A program made the position numbers and the translations under genes. The notes beneath the pieces were generated by a model. That model was not told the DNA's origin. It saw only the letters and a list, made by a program, of their open reading frames with translations, and did not search any database. From contig JAUCBJ010001800.1 in the NCBI GenBank assembly GCA_032718475.1, forward strand, positions 16,862 to 80,861: DNA of 64,000 bases, read 5' to 3'. The DNA comes from Nemertoderma westbladi. Lineage: Eukaryota; Xenacoelomorpha; Nemertodermatida; Nemertodermatidae. Shown piece after piece: positions 10,803 to 20,962 of the stretch; position 1 is the stretch's first letter; each line of letters begins with the position of its first letter.

Positions 10803-12730
10803 TAACTGCGTCTGTTGTTGTTATTACCTCTACAAGACAAGGCGCAGAAAGAGTCCCGACTCAAACAGACTACAGCGGCCAAGAATGCAGTTAAGGTTGC
10901 ATCTAGGTCCCTGAACAGGCAGTACTATGTTAATTTACAGGAGCTAATAAACCAACAGGTTGATGCCATCAATGATGCTGACGACAGCAGGCAATCATCC
11001 CAGGCATGGAGATCGATCAACTTGCTTGCTGGTCGAAAAAGCCAACCAACCACCAAGGTTAAGGCTGAATCACCAGCCGATCGCCTCAATGGTTGGAAAG
11101 CCCACTTTGAAAAGCTCCTCAATAATGACAGGGTATTGCCTGATAACTTGATAGAAGTAAAAGTGTCTGAGTCTGTACTCCCAGATATTCCCATTGGTGA
11201 TATCTCCTTTGCAGAAGTGAAGGCTGCTGCAAAGAGCATTAAGACCAATCGTCCCAGTGGAGTATATGGTGTTCCCCTGAGGTCTTTAAAATACCTGAGT
11301 GTTTAAAGCTCATCTATCCCATCATAGTAGACATGTACCGAACAACAAGAGTCCCACAAGAAATGGAAACAAATAAGTTGGTGCCAGTTCCCAAGAAGGG
11401 CAACCTAACACTCTATGGTTCTTTTCGGCGAATCTCATTGATCGCGATTGCTGCAAAGCTATACAATAGAATTATATTAAATCGCATCAGGGATCCCATT
11501 GAGAGACTGCTCCGTGGAAATCAGAATGTGTTCCGTAAAGGTCGTGGGACCATGGAGCCCATTTTGGCACTTAGAAGGATAATTGAAGAGTTATCAAAAA
11601 AGAAAGAAAGGCATCTGGCTGTTATCTTTGTTGACTTCTTCAATGCCTTTGATTCATTCTCTCGCTCACGTATGTTCAGCATATTTTCATTATATGGGAT
11701 TCCTGATGAAATTATTGCAGCAATAAGATCAGTATACGATGGTTCGACAACATTTGTGTCTACTGTTGACGGTGACAGAACCATTTGAAGTGTTATGGGG
11801 CGTCCTCCAGGGAGGCACACTTGCAGCATTCTTATTCATAATTGTTGTTGACTATGTTCTACGCATGTCCTTAGATCATCATAATGATGATGGGGTGATG
11901 ATAACTCCACCTACTGGCTCCATAAGTCGAGGAAATCCTGCCAAGTACCTAACTAATCTAGACTTTGCTGATGACTTAGGAGTACTCTCAGAATCACTAG
12001 AGGGAGCCCAACGGCTCCTCAGTTCATTAGAACATGCTGCTTCTAGTGTTGGTCTTTTTATTAACTCCAGAAAGACCAAAATTTTGACAGTTAACTTTGA
12101 AAGTCCTCAGCAAGTCTCTGATCGGATGAGCATAAGCTCAAAGATAGTATGCTTGAGCATGTGGATGACTTCTGTTACCTGGGATCATGGATCCGGAATA
12201 AACCTTCGAATATGTAAAGGAAAGGCATGGGCAGCCTTGAATAGGCTTTCCAGGATTTGGAAGTCACCGAGAATTAATCGGACACGGTCCGATTATTTAG
12301 AGCAGCAGTAGTTCCAGTACTCCTCTATGGGAGTCCATGCTGGGCTCTAACTGCTGAGGACACCAAATCTCTGGATGGCACATTCACAAGAATGCTACGC
12401 CGGGTTCATTGTGTCAAGTACAATGCACACATCTCCAACCAGACACTATATAACATTGGAGGTGTCTCATTGGTTCCCCCAAGCTTGACACTAGAACAAA
12501 ATTGCCTCCGCTTTGCAGGACATTGCTTTCGCCGTGAGGACCAGCCAGTGCATAATCTTGTACTTTGGCAGCCTCATGGAGTGAATAAGCATGGTGGACA
12601 GCACATGACATTCTTGAGACGCATCTTAAAGGACACTGGCCTTGAAGATGCGGATGATCTAGCAAATGTCATGGGTGATAGGGAGTTGTGGCGGTGCAAT
12701 TTTGTCGGTAAGCCGGCACAGCATTCTTAA
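10803..12730 (+). pseudogene. LINE reverse transcriptase ORF, 5'-truncated and frameshifted
   Basis: Four consecutive open pieces (about 10,815-11,306; 11,333-11,788; 11,739-12,311; 12,392-12,730) in alternating frames encode one protein split by three shifts. The first holds the pre-RT region with W(R)SINLLAGRK, RLNGWKAHFEKLL and a degraded PSGVYGVP. Next come RRISLIAIAAKLYNRI, NVFRKGRGT, a divergent VDFFNAFDS, VLQGGTLAAFLF and the catalytic FADD at 11,964-11,975. The last piece has LRFAGHCFRRE, the conserved C-terminal block of this LINE group. The endonuclease is missing and the left end abuts the minisatellite. The clade (RTE-like or related) cannot be fixed by eye. Confidence 0.85.
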
Positions 12731-13537
12731 AAATGCAGCTGCAATGCAGCATGCCGATCCTAGTAGTAGTAGTTATTGTTATGCAAACCATGCGTTCATG
12801 GCATGACTTATTTATCCGGCATTGAGTAACTGTGACATGGTCTGTGGTGATTCTCAAGAAGATAAAAACAATCTATGCAATTCTGATAGTGATTCGGAAA
12901 ATGTTTCTGGTAAAGATGATATGGATGTATTTCCAAGTAACTGAATTTGAATTTGAGTCAGAATCCGCTTATACAATTTATAGCAAGAAAACGAAACGTA
13001 ACGTTCTTAATGAATGTCCTTCATGAACCACTTTCAATTGTATATTGCAAATGTATATCAAGTTGTTAAAATTTGTCATAAAATTATATATTCGAACGAT
13101 TCGGGCGCCATATTCTGCTTTAAAACACGATTACTAAAGTATTTGATTTCCAAATTGGCACATTCGACATATATATTCTACTTACTTAAAATTAATCTCT
13201 ACTTTTTAGGTGACAATGAATTCCTAGTCCCCATTTTGAACCATGCCACACATACTGCTGCGATTGGTCAAAATGTTAAATTAGATCACAAAATATTAAT
13301 TACATTGTAGATTCCAGTCCCCACATTGAACAACAGCACCCATACTACAACGTGTGTTTGGAATGTTATATTAACTGTATGGAAAAGGGGACACTTGAAA
13401 CTATCGCATTATACTGGGGTCAGTGAAATTTTCAAAACTCAAACACAAATTTACACACGTATTTGACAGGTTTGGGTGGAACAGGGGACATCGCCGAAAT
13501 GATCTGAAATTTTCAGAATCCATTAATTTTAGTACGT
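12731..13537. other. No gene recognised
   Basis: AT-rich sequence with short open frames only. A short acidic frame near 12,838-12,945 (SDSDSENVSGKDDMD) ends quickly and has no recognisable partner. Two loosely similar blocks with AGTCCCCA(T/C)(T/A)TTGAAC near 13,228 and 13,315 suggest another piece of the GGGGAC-rich dispersed repeat. Confidence 0.5.
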
Positions 13538-13643
13538 AGATTCCATTTTTGATATCATTTCATTCCGGGGACGTCCCCGGATTGTAGATCGTCCCCAGTT
13601 TGTCGCTGTGTATTCATGCAATTGTCCCCTGTTTGAACCAGTT
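13538..13643 (+). repeat. Dispersed repeat copy 2 (GGGGAC-rich)
   Basis: Counterpart of 8796-8903, with about 80-85 percent identity by eye. It lies directly left of the AC microsatellite. Confidence 0.7.
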
Positions 13644-13645
13644 CA

Positions 13646-13646
13646 C

Positions 13647-13723
<77 letters not shown>
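13646..13723. repeat. (AC)n microsatellite, about 37 units
   Basis: Pure AC dinucleotide run. It directly abuts the left arm of the foldback element, whose outer end is itself AC/GT-rich, so the run probably grew from that terminus. All open frames through it are artefacts of the dinucleotide. Confidence 0.95.
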
Positions 13724-13725
<2 letters not shown>

Positions 13726-13726
<1 letters not shown>

Positions 13727-14560
13727 GAACACACCCAAACACACTCCAAAAACTGCCGAAAACAATCGAACACAGTCGAAAATAGAAAGAGCACAACAAA
13801 ATAATACTGCTGTACTGGGTACCAACTTTTTGATACAATTAGCTACGCGTTGCTTTTCTATAAGAAAATTCCCAAAATTATTTAATAAAATTATCGCGAA
13901 ATTAAATATTCATTTCTTATCAGATCAGGCCTAGCCTAAGCTGACAACTAATAATTTAACATACAGTAGTAGTAGGCCTAAGATATGTGTGGTTAGCACC
14001 GGGACAGAGATCACTACCAGTAGGCCTACCTGCCAGGGTAGGTACCTAACCGGGACAAAGCTCTTTATATTCCAGTCCGCCAGTAGGCAGGTAGGTACCG
14101 GTACCGGTACCGGTACCTATGTTGTACGTGTACCGACGTGTTGTACCGTACATCCGGTACAGTATGTACGGTAACGGGCCTAACTTCCTAATTCATATCC
14201 TCAGCAATCAGTTCCAGACCAAGCTATTCCAGTACACAGGCAAACAGGCCTATTACTGTAGCTAACCCGCATTTACTATATATGTGACAGGTACGGTACC
14301 CGGTAGGTTTCCCTACATAGTTTGATTATACAGTACAGCAGTACACAACAAATGATAGGCCTACCTGATAAGAAAAGAATATTTAATTTCGCGACAATTT
14401 TATTCAATAATTTCGGAAATTTTCTTATAGAAAAGCAACACGTGGCTAATTTTATCTAAAAGTTGGAACCCGGTGTTATTTTTTGTGCTCTTTCTATTTT
14501 CGACTGTGTTTGATTGTGTTCGGCAGTTTTTGGAGTGTGTTCAGGTGTGTTCTTGTGTGT
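13726..14560. mobile_element. Foldback-type element with arms of about 205 bp
   Basis: The segment 13,726-13,930 is repeated in inverted orientation at about 14,357-14,560. Matching landmarks are CACTCCAAAAACTGCCG against CGGCAGTTTTTGGAGTG, CGAAAATAGAAAGAGCAC against GTGCTCTTTCTATTTTCG, and GCTTTTCTATAAGAAAATT against AATTTTCTTATAGAAAAGC. The 425-bp loop has no ORF of note. No clear target duplication is visible because the left end dissolves into the AC repeat. It is a non-autonomous DNA element or a MITE with long inverted repeats. Confidence 0.75.
14094..14117. repeat. (GGTACC)4 palindromic hexamer repeat
   Basis: Four perfect tandem GGTACC units lie in the loop of the foldback element. 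GTACCGGTAC motifs are scattered through the rest of the window, including the leader of element A. Confidence 0.85.
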
Positions 14561-15064
14561 TCGCTTTTGTTCTGTAAAAATAACTATCCTAGTTACTACA
14601 AAAAAAATCCCGGTTATGGGTACACATACTGCAGTAGTGACCATTCTGATATTGTCTTTCTAATTCTTCTTCTCTTTCTTTCATCTTCTTTTAAAAATAC
14701 TAGCTACTGGTGTATGTAAATCACTAGTTATACCATTAAAAATAATAGCTAGCAATAACATATATGAAACACTGCCTAATAATAGCTAGAAATATATATA
14801 TGAAATGGGGATAAATACGGAAATCCTCCCTGTTACGTTATATACTAGAAAGTAGTGGTATGTATATCACCTATAGAAGACACCTACGCCAAAAATATGG
14901 TTCCTTTACCTATTATTAAATCATTGTTCACAATTATTTACACCAATAGGTAACTATCATACTATCACACTACTTATATGACACACAGCAGTAGCATAAC
15001 AGTTTCGTAACCTATGATGATAACTTTATAAGTGATTACTTTGATTATCCAAAGCTCATTGATA

Positions 15065-16477
15065 ATGTCTTCTATTAGAGATCAATCTTCGCTGAAGCAC
15101 CATTTTCCAAATACATCAGAAAGTGAGAGCGACGATGAACAATTAGAGCGAAAACAATATCACCCCGGTGATGAAAGCGAAGGTTCTGATTGGCAAAGGC
15201 TCCTCCCACAAGAAATACTTATACATTTGTTCAGGTTCCTACCAGAACGCGACCGTTTGTCCGCAGGCGAAACCTGTCGTCGATGGAATGAGATCCAGAA
15301 AGATGCAAGTCTTTGGAGAAGGAGAACAATTACCTTAAATGGTCATCAACAGAACGATTGGAATGAGATAGAAGTATTACGGCTATACCCACGCCATATG
15401 AAAAATGTAACAATATATGGCAGTGTCATAGTTAAATCGTTTGACATACCAAGTAATCTAATGCAACAGTTGATAACCGACGTAATTCAAGCAATGACCC
15501 TTCTCACGGAATCACAACTAACAGAATTCACTTTACACGGAAGATACTTTGACCCTGACAGTATCATGTTCTATCACCATCTGAATGAATTTATTGATTC
15601 ACAGAAAGTTCTAGAAAAACTAACTTTAAATTATATCCATATAAAACCTCTAACTGAAGCCACTCGACTCATAATGAATCTCGTCAGAAACAACCACAGG
15701 TCTCTTAGAAACCTCGATATATTTGGATTAATTGACTCTTCTGCCGCTTCCACAGAAAGTCCATTCTCATCTGCTATGGGACCGCTCAGCACTCTAGAGA
15801 AGTTGACAAATTTGAATATAACCTACAATTATCTAAATCGGGAATTATTACAGAGAATTCTCACTCACTGTCCTTCTCTCATTCTAATAAAATTGAGGCT
15901 GTTCATATATGCGCGAAAATCAGCTGATATTGAACCCCTCGCCTATGATAGCAACAGCAGCCCATGGAGAATGGCCAACCCCGAGCTCTCAGTTCACATA
16001 GATTTCGATTTCATCGGCACAGTTGACTTCGAATCGGTTATTCGATTGATAAAAGGGCGTCCTCCTCTGTCAATGTTGAGTTTGGAGGCTTACATGGAAA
16101 CAGTCGAGGATGTATCGAGTCTATTGCGATATCTGCGCGATAGATTCATGAACTGTATAGAAGATTTGAAATTGTTGTGCTGGGCTAAACAGAAGGGCGA
16201 AGCAATTAGAGCAGACTTTGTTTCTATGGTCAGAGATTGTAAGAAGTTAAGAAGCATAGTAGTTAGAGGATTTGCATTCCCTTTACAAACACAAGTTATA
16301 TCGGATATTTGCGATCTTAAGTTTAATAAACTAAGTATTCCTGAACTAAAGAAATGCTACATCAGTTTCAAGGTTATGGATAATGGAGCTGCATTAGGTT
16401 TGCTGAATGCTCAGTGGAAGGACAAGATCGATGTGATTGATTTCCAGACCTTTTGTAGGGTGATAATTATTATGTAA
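15065..16477 (+). CDS. F-box protein with LRR-like C-terminal region
   Basis: A single-exon ORF of 470 codons. The in-frame frame extends 33 bp upstream only through a GTG, so I place the start at the ATG at 15,065, which has A at -3. Residues 1-40 are charged and Ser/Glu-rich (SESESDDEQLE). An F-box follows at about 43-90: WQRLLPQEILIHLFRFLP, then RDRLSAGETCRRWNEI and LWRR. This is the Skp1-binding module of SCF ubiquitin ligases. The remainder is rich in spaced leucines (LEKLTLNYI, LRNLDIFGL, LEKLTNLNITYN) and suggests irregular leucine-rich repeats for substrate binding. The arrangement recalls FBXO33/FBXO39-type proteins, but orthology cannot be set from sequence alone. It is the only intact non-transposon gene here. 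No canonical AATAAA lies just downstream. Confidence 0.85.
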   Translation: MSSIRDQSSLKHHFPNTSESESDDEQLERKQYHPGDESEGSDWQRLLPQEILIHLFRFLPERDRLSAGETCRRWNEIQKDASLWRRRTITLNGHQQNDWNEIEVLRLYPRHMKNVTIYGSVIVKSFDIPSNLMQQLITDVIQAMTLLTESQLTEFTLHGRYFDPDSIMFYHHLNEFIDSQKVLEKLTLNYIHIKPLTEATRLIMNLVRNNHRSLRNLDIFGLIDSSAASTESPFSSAMGPLSTLEKLTNLNITYNYLNRELLQRILTHCPSLILIKLRLFIYARKSADIEPLAYDSNSSPWRMANPELSVHIDFDFIGTVDFESVIRLIKGRPPLSMLSLEAYMETVEDVSSLLRYLRDRFMNCIEDLKLLCWAKQKGEAIRADFVSMVRDCKKLRSIVVRGFAFPLQTQVISDICDLKFNKLSIPELKKCYISFKVMDNGAALGLLNAQWKDKIDVIDFQTFCRVIIIM

Positions 16478-16616
16478 TGACGGATCTAGTTGAAGAAGGT
16501 TAAGAACCTGGGAGGAGTTGAAAGTAGCTTATTTTGCGTAACTATAAAATTCAACATTATAAAATAACATAAAAACATAATTGCGATCGTTCAGAGTTTA
16601 ATACTACTAATATATA

Positions 16617-17150
16617 TTTTTTTTTTTTTTTTTTGCCAAGTTCATTATAACAATTTTTTTTAATGCACATTTAAATAATAATAATAATAAAATACATGAC
16701 ATAATACAATTAACGAACAAAGCAACACAAAAACAGCACTGACAATGGGAAACAACAAAGAGTTAAAATTCGTCTGCCAGCCCAACACCGCGCAGACCCG
16801 CCCCGTCACCAAATCCGAGAGCCCGCCAAGACCGACGTCCCCCTCGGAGGCAGAGGGAGTTGGACCGGAGGAGCGCGAACTGCATCCGCCGGCGAACACC
16901 CCCCAGAACGCACGCGAGGCCCCTCTCTCTCATACCATCCCGCCTCGACACAAGTGTCTCGGCGAGATGGCGGATTAGGATCTGGGCCTCATCGCACCAT
17001 ACTCCATCAGTGGTGCCGACCAATGGGATGAAAGCCATCCTCCGGTCCTCGCATACGGTGCGGTAGTGCAGCTTCTTCAGCCTGCACCGCTGCTCCAATA
17101 GCGACTCGGTCGAATGGTTGGTCTGGGCGTAGGAGGTGGCGTCAGCGTTT
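16617..17150 (-). mobile_element. 5'-truncated LINE insertion with poly(A) tail
   Basis: On the minus strand a 111-codon frame (17,098-16,763) reads EQRCRLKKLHYRTVCEDRRMA and then FIPLVGTTDGVW, ILIRHLAETL and RRRMQFALLRSNSLCLRGG. This K-x-x-HY-x-x-xC ... F-P-L-V-x-TT-x-G block followed by RR-x-Q-x-ALLR-x-N is the tail commonly seen at the C-terminus of LINE polyproteins. After its stop come ATT repeats and a plus-strand T18 at 16,617-16,634, which is a poly(A) tail on the minus strand. The element is therefore a short 3' end copied by target-primed reverse transcription and truncated at about 17,150. Confidence 0.7.
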
Positions 17151-17668
17151 ATTTAAAGCAATAATATGTACCAACATTTTCCTTTTTAAGTCTGCATGTC
17201 TCATTATTAAGAGAACTTTATCATATAACAATATCAGTTAGGTTTTTGCTTGAGAGTTCTTGTAATTTCTATTCATTTGAAATACATTACAATTGAACAA
17301 CTCAGTTTTAATCTTTCCTGATTGATTTTGAATGATCAACTCTCTTGAGTGTTATTTATACTAAAATGGCACATAAATGAAAAAATCTGATCAAGAAATC
17401 GAATTCATCATTAAAATTTGACATATGACACTGTGACAGTACTTGTTTTGCATTTGAATGTTCAGAAATGGCCGAGAGGGTAGACTTTGGAAAAGATGAT
17501 GCTTCCGATTGGAGCTGAGAAAAATGACTTTAAAGACGGCCGAAGATATTTTAATATGGAATGAAGTTGGAAAACAGGAAAGTAATCATACAGAAAAGGA
17601 ATAACGAGTTAATGATTGATGATGTAATTTATGTGGCAAGTTAATGTTAATCCTCCAGCTTCATAAGA
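17151..17668. other. No gene recognised (left flank of element A)
   Basis: AT-rich sequence without a supported ORF, RNA gene or repeat. It ends at the target duplication of element A. Confidence 0.5.
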
Positions 17669-17673
17669 AGATC

Positions 17674-18793
17674 TGTAAAGGCTTTTGCGTAATTAGCTGG
17701 TTATTTTCCCCGTAAAGTACTCTGTAGTTGGTTTAACCAGCATAAAAGGCCGTGTCCTTACTGTATTGTTGTTTTAGAGGACATAAAAGCCATTTCTTCC
17801 ATATGTGTACTTTAGCGGACATGATTAGCAATTCTATGACGCAATAAGCCGGATCCTCTTGAAACAGTGTAGATACCATGACGACGGCTAACAGCTGATA
17901 TTGCCACGTAGAACATCTCTTTGTTCTTTGTTCTCTCTTTGTTCGGTCGACCAATCAGAGCGTTTTTTGCCTCTGTGTTGGAGATAGTGTATAGAAACTA
18001 GGGAAGGGAGTCAGTATGTGATTTTTCCACAGCCTACAACACCGGCGTGGAACCTCCGTGTTTCAGTCTTTAGTCTTACATTAGTAGGCTTAATTATAGA
18101 ACGTATATCCGTTATCAATGCAATGCTTACTGATCATATCAAACTCAGTCACTCATAATCATTCATACCTTAACATTACTGCTTTTACTGTCGGTTATTC
18201 ATTATATTTGTTGATGGAACATTATATTCGGAATACTGATAAACAATCAGACACCCCAATCTTCTTGATATACTAAAGGTTAGAGAGACCGGATACATAT
18301 AACGATTGCGACTTACATTAAGTGGTTTGAAGTGAATCTAATGCTATTTTATAGGCCCTACACGTATTGTCTGTTGTTCTCCTTATATGTGACTAAAATT
18401 AGTGAAGGTCGGCAGATTGGTGTGCAGCATTGTGCAGCATTGTGTATGATTGTGATTGATAACGAAGCATCTCCTAAAGAATGCGCCATATACGTGAATC
18501 TATAGCCATTGTTAATATATATAGCCACTGTTAATATTTCCCGAAAGTGAATAATATTTGTCAGAGATTATATATATTAAGATCAGTCGAATAATACAGT
18601 AGGCCTATCCCGCAATACGATTAGGCTTCCGAATCCAGTCTCCCGGGTATATCCAGCGGGTGAATGATCGCGCATAGACTGGTTTCGGCTAATGTAGTGT
18701 ATCAAATATTTGTCGTAGGCTAAAGACTATCTATTATCTAGAAGACATCCTAATTTGGCAGGTTAAACTGCTAAAGGTCTGAAAGCGCGAACA
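17674..18793 (+). repeat. Element A 5' LTR (1120 bp)
   Basis: Begins TGTAAAGGCTTTTGCG and ends CTGAAAGCGCGAACA. It is matched base for base with 33,450-34,615 apart from about six substitutions and one block: at 18,510-18,528 it has a short local duplication (GTTAATATATATAGCCA) where the 3' LTR has 64 bp of unrelated sequence. No confident PBS complementary to a tRNA 3' end was recognised just after it. Confidence 0.95.
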
Positions 18794-19071
18794 ATAACGG
18801 ATATAGCTTCTGTATTGCAGTAGGCAATAAAGCTGAAGTACCGGCAACCGGTACCCAGTAGGCCTGACTACCTAACCACCCGGACCGGTACCTAGAGCAG
18901 TACAGGTACAGCAGTATTATTCGATTTTGATTATTATATACCAGTAGGTCTTAATAATTAATCGGGGATGCCTGGTTTTTATTGGGATTTTACTTAGGCC
19001 TATTTCTGTCAGTTTTATTTATTTGTAGGCTAATATTGAGCAGAAGGCGTGTAAGCCTGCTCAGATTGTAC

Positions 19072-19651
19072 AGATAATTTGTAGGCTGGACTGTTGTCTA
19101 ACTGTTGTTAAGTCTGAACGGATTGCAGTGTGTGTAGAGCATCTGTCCGATAAAGTGCTAGTTAGGAACGTAGGGGCTTCAAGTGCTGTGAGGTAAACCC
19201 CCTTTGAAAGAATAAGTCGTACTACTAGGTTAGAACGCATACTAACTAATCATTTCGGAGTCTGCATATACTGTAGTTTATTTAGGCTTGATAGTAGTCT
19301 GCCATCGTTTGGTCTGTACTTTGTTTGTGTAATCTGTACAGGTAGCGTATAATTCTTATTTAGATAATTTGTAGGCTGGATAGTTGTCTGGCTGTTGTTA
19401 GGTCTGAGGAAATTTCGGTGTGTGTAGAGTGTATGTCCGATAAAGTGCCAGTTGGGAACGTAGGGGCTTCCAGTGCTGTGAGGTAAACCCCCTCTGAAAG
19501 AATAAGTCGTACTACTAGGTTAGAACGCATACTAACTAACCATTTCGGAGTCTGCATATACCATAGTTTGTTTAGGCTTGATAGTAGTCTGTCAGTATTT
19601 GGTCTGCATTTTGTTTGAGTAGTCTGTACGCGTAGCGTAATATTTATTATT
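19072..19651 (+). repeat. Tandem duplication of about 290 bp in element A leader
   Basis: The blocks starting AGATAATTTGTAGGCTGGA at 19,072 and 19,362 run parallel for about 290 bp with roughly 90 percent identity. Landmarks are GTCCGATAAAGTGC, AACGTAGGGGCTTC, AGAATAAGTCGTACTACTAGG and CATTTCGGAGTCTGCATATA. The whole leader 18,794-20,962 (2.2 kb) has no coding sequence; packaging or translation signals could reside here. Confidence 0.85.
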
Positions 19652-20630
19652 CAGAGTTTATGCGATTATTCGCAACATTCATTCCCCAAGTTTATTCCTA
19701 CAGTAATTGTGCTTGTTATACATACCGTTATAGTTAAACTAACCCCGGTACTACATCAGGGCTGCTCGGCGTAGGTAAAGACTGGAGATTTTGTGCTTCG
19801 GTCACTCCGGCAGATACCGTGGTTCTTTTGGCTGTTCAAGTATTTTTAACTACCGATTATTTGTTGTAGAAGTACTTGTACCTAATTTAGGGTTTAGTGT
19901 ACAGTGCTTTCCGAAGGTGATTAGCGTGTAGGCAGTATATTTGTGTTGTAAAGTGGTTAATAGGCACGTTGGTTCTGGTAGACCGCGGTAATTAACTTCT
20001 AGGTAGGAACACTCCGTGATACATAACGTAGTACTTATAGCGATACGGCTATAAGTCGTCAGACGGTGGTATTTTTCTATCTGGACAACGCAGTATATTT
20101 ACTACTACTTACTCTGTCCGTTGTAATAACCAGATAATCTAACCCTTTGTTAGACTGGTTTGTAGACTTCTTGTAAAATTACCCTAAAAAATTCGTATAT
20201 GTGTATTTGTAATTTTTTTGTGTTTATTTAGAGATTGTAATCTCAACCCGAATTGTACGTAATTTGTAGTATTAAGTAACTTAGGTAAATTAGAATTATT
20301 TGTTTTAGTGTCCAACAAGTAGCACTTCACTGAGAGCGCACAGCTTCTGTGTAGTGACTCCCCCAGAAATAATAACATTTATTTCAAATATTGACAAAAC
20401 CCATTAAACGGGTATATATATATTATAAATCAACTCAAAGATTTATAAATAGTAGGCCTGCCATACATCAATTAGGTCTAAATATCAGTTGGACTACTGC
20501 TTAAATAACGGTAATAAAGTAAGTTAAAGTAACCAAGTAACCCTTAAAAATTCAGAAATTCAGTTATTCTAAAATAATTGACATACCGGTATTTAACATA
20601 GGCCTATTATATTTATTTCTATAAATTTTA

Positions 20631-20840
20631 GGCTGAAATTATACCGGTATTCTGTAATTAATTCTAGTCTGTAATTATACTTATATATATACATTATAAG
20701 TGTAAGCTGTATACCGGTATTCACGATAGGCCTATTATATATTTATCAATTTAGGCTGAAATCATACCGGTATTCTGTAATTAATTCTAGTTAATAATTA
20801 TACTTATATACTATAAGCATACCGGTATTCTAATATATTA
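20631..20840 (+). repeat. Tandem duplication around ATACCGGTATTCTG in element A leader
   Basis: Two units of roughly 115 bp each carry TTAGGCTGAAAT(T/C)AT, ACCGGTATTCTGTAATTAAT and TAATTATACTTATATA. The ACCGGT palindromes recur at 20,586, 20,642, 20,716, 20,767 and 20,821. Confidence 0.7.
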
Positions 20841-20962
20841 TATATATCACGCTACGCTGAGTAGCAGTATCGGTAATTAATTACTAGGCTAACAGTGATA
20901 CTGAATTACTAGACTTGCTTAAACTGTAATAGAGCAGTAGGCATTCAACTGTACAAACAAAC

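Noticed and set aside
9806-10805. Long apparent ORFs with an 11-residue Gly/Ser/Val repeat, up to 225 codons
   Set aside because: The 33-bp unit is a multiple of three, so any open unit stays open in several frames. The frames have no ATG context, no flanking domain and differ only by minisatellite variation.
12838-12945. Short acidic frame with SDSDSEN as part of a host or piggyBac-type gene
   Set aside because: Only about 35 codons, no neighbouring exon-like or transposase sequence, no splice context that I could defend.
13555-13838. Poly-Thr/His and poly-Cys/Val open frames
   Set aside because: They are translations of the (AC)n microsatellite on both strands.
17733-17954. 73-codon minus-strand ORF also present at 33,509-33,730
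   Set aside because: Both copies lie inside the LTRs of element A, so the duplication reflects the LTR pair and not a conserved gene. No motif is present.
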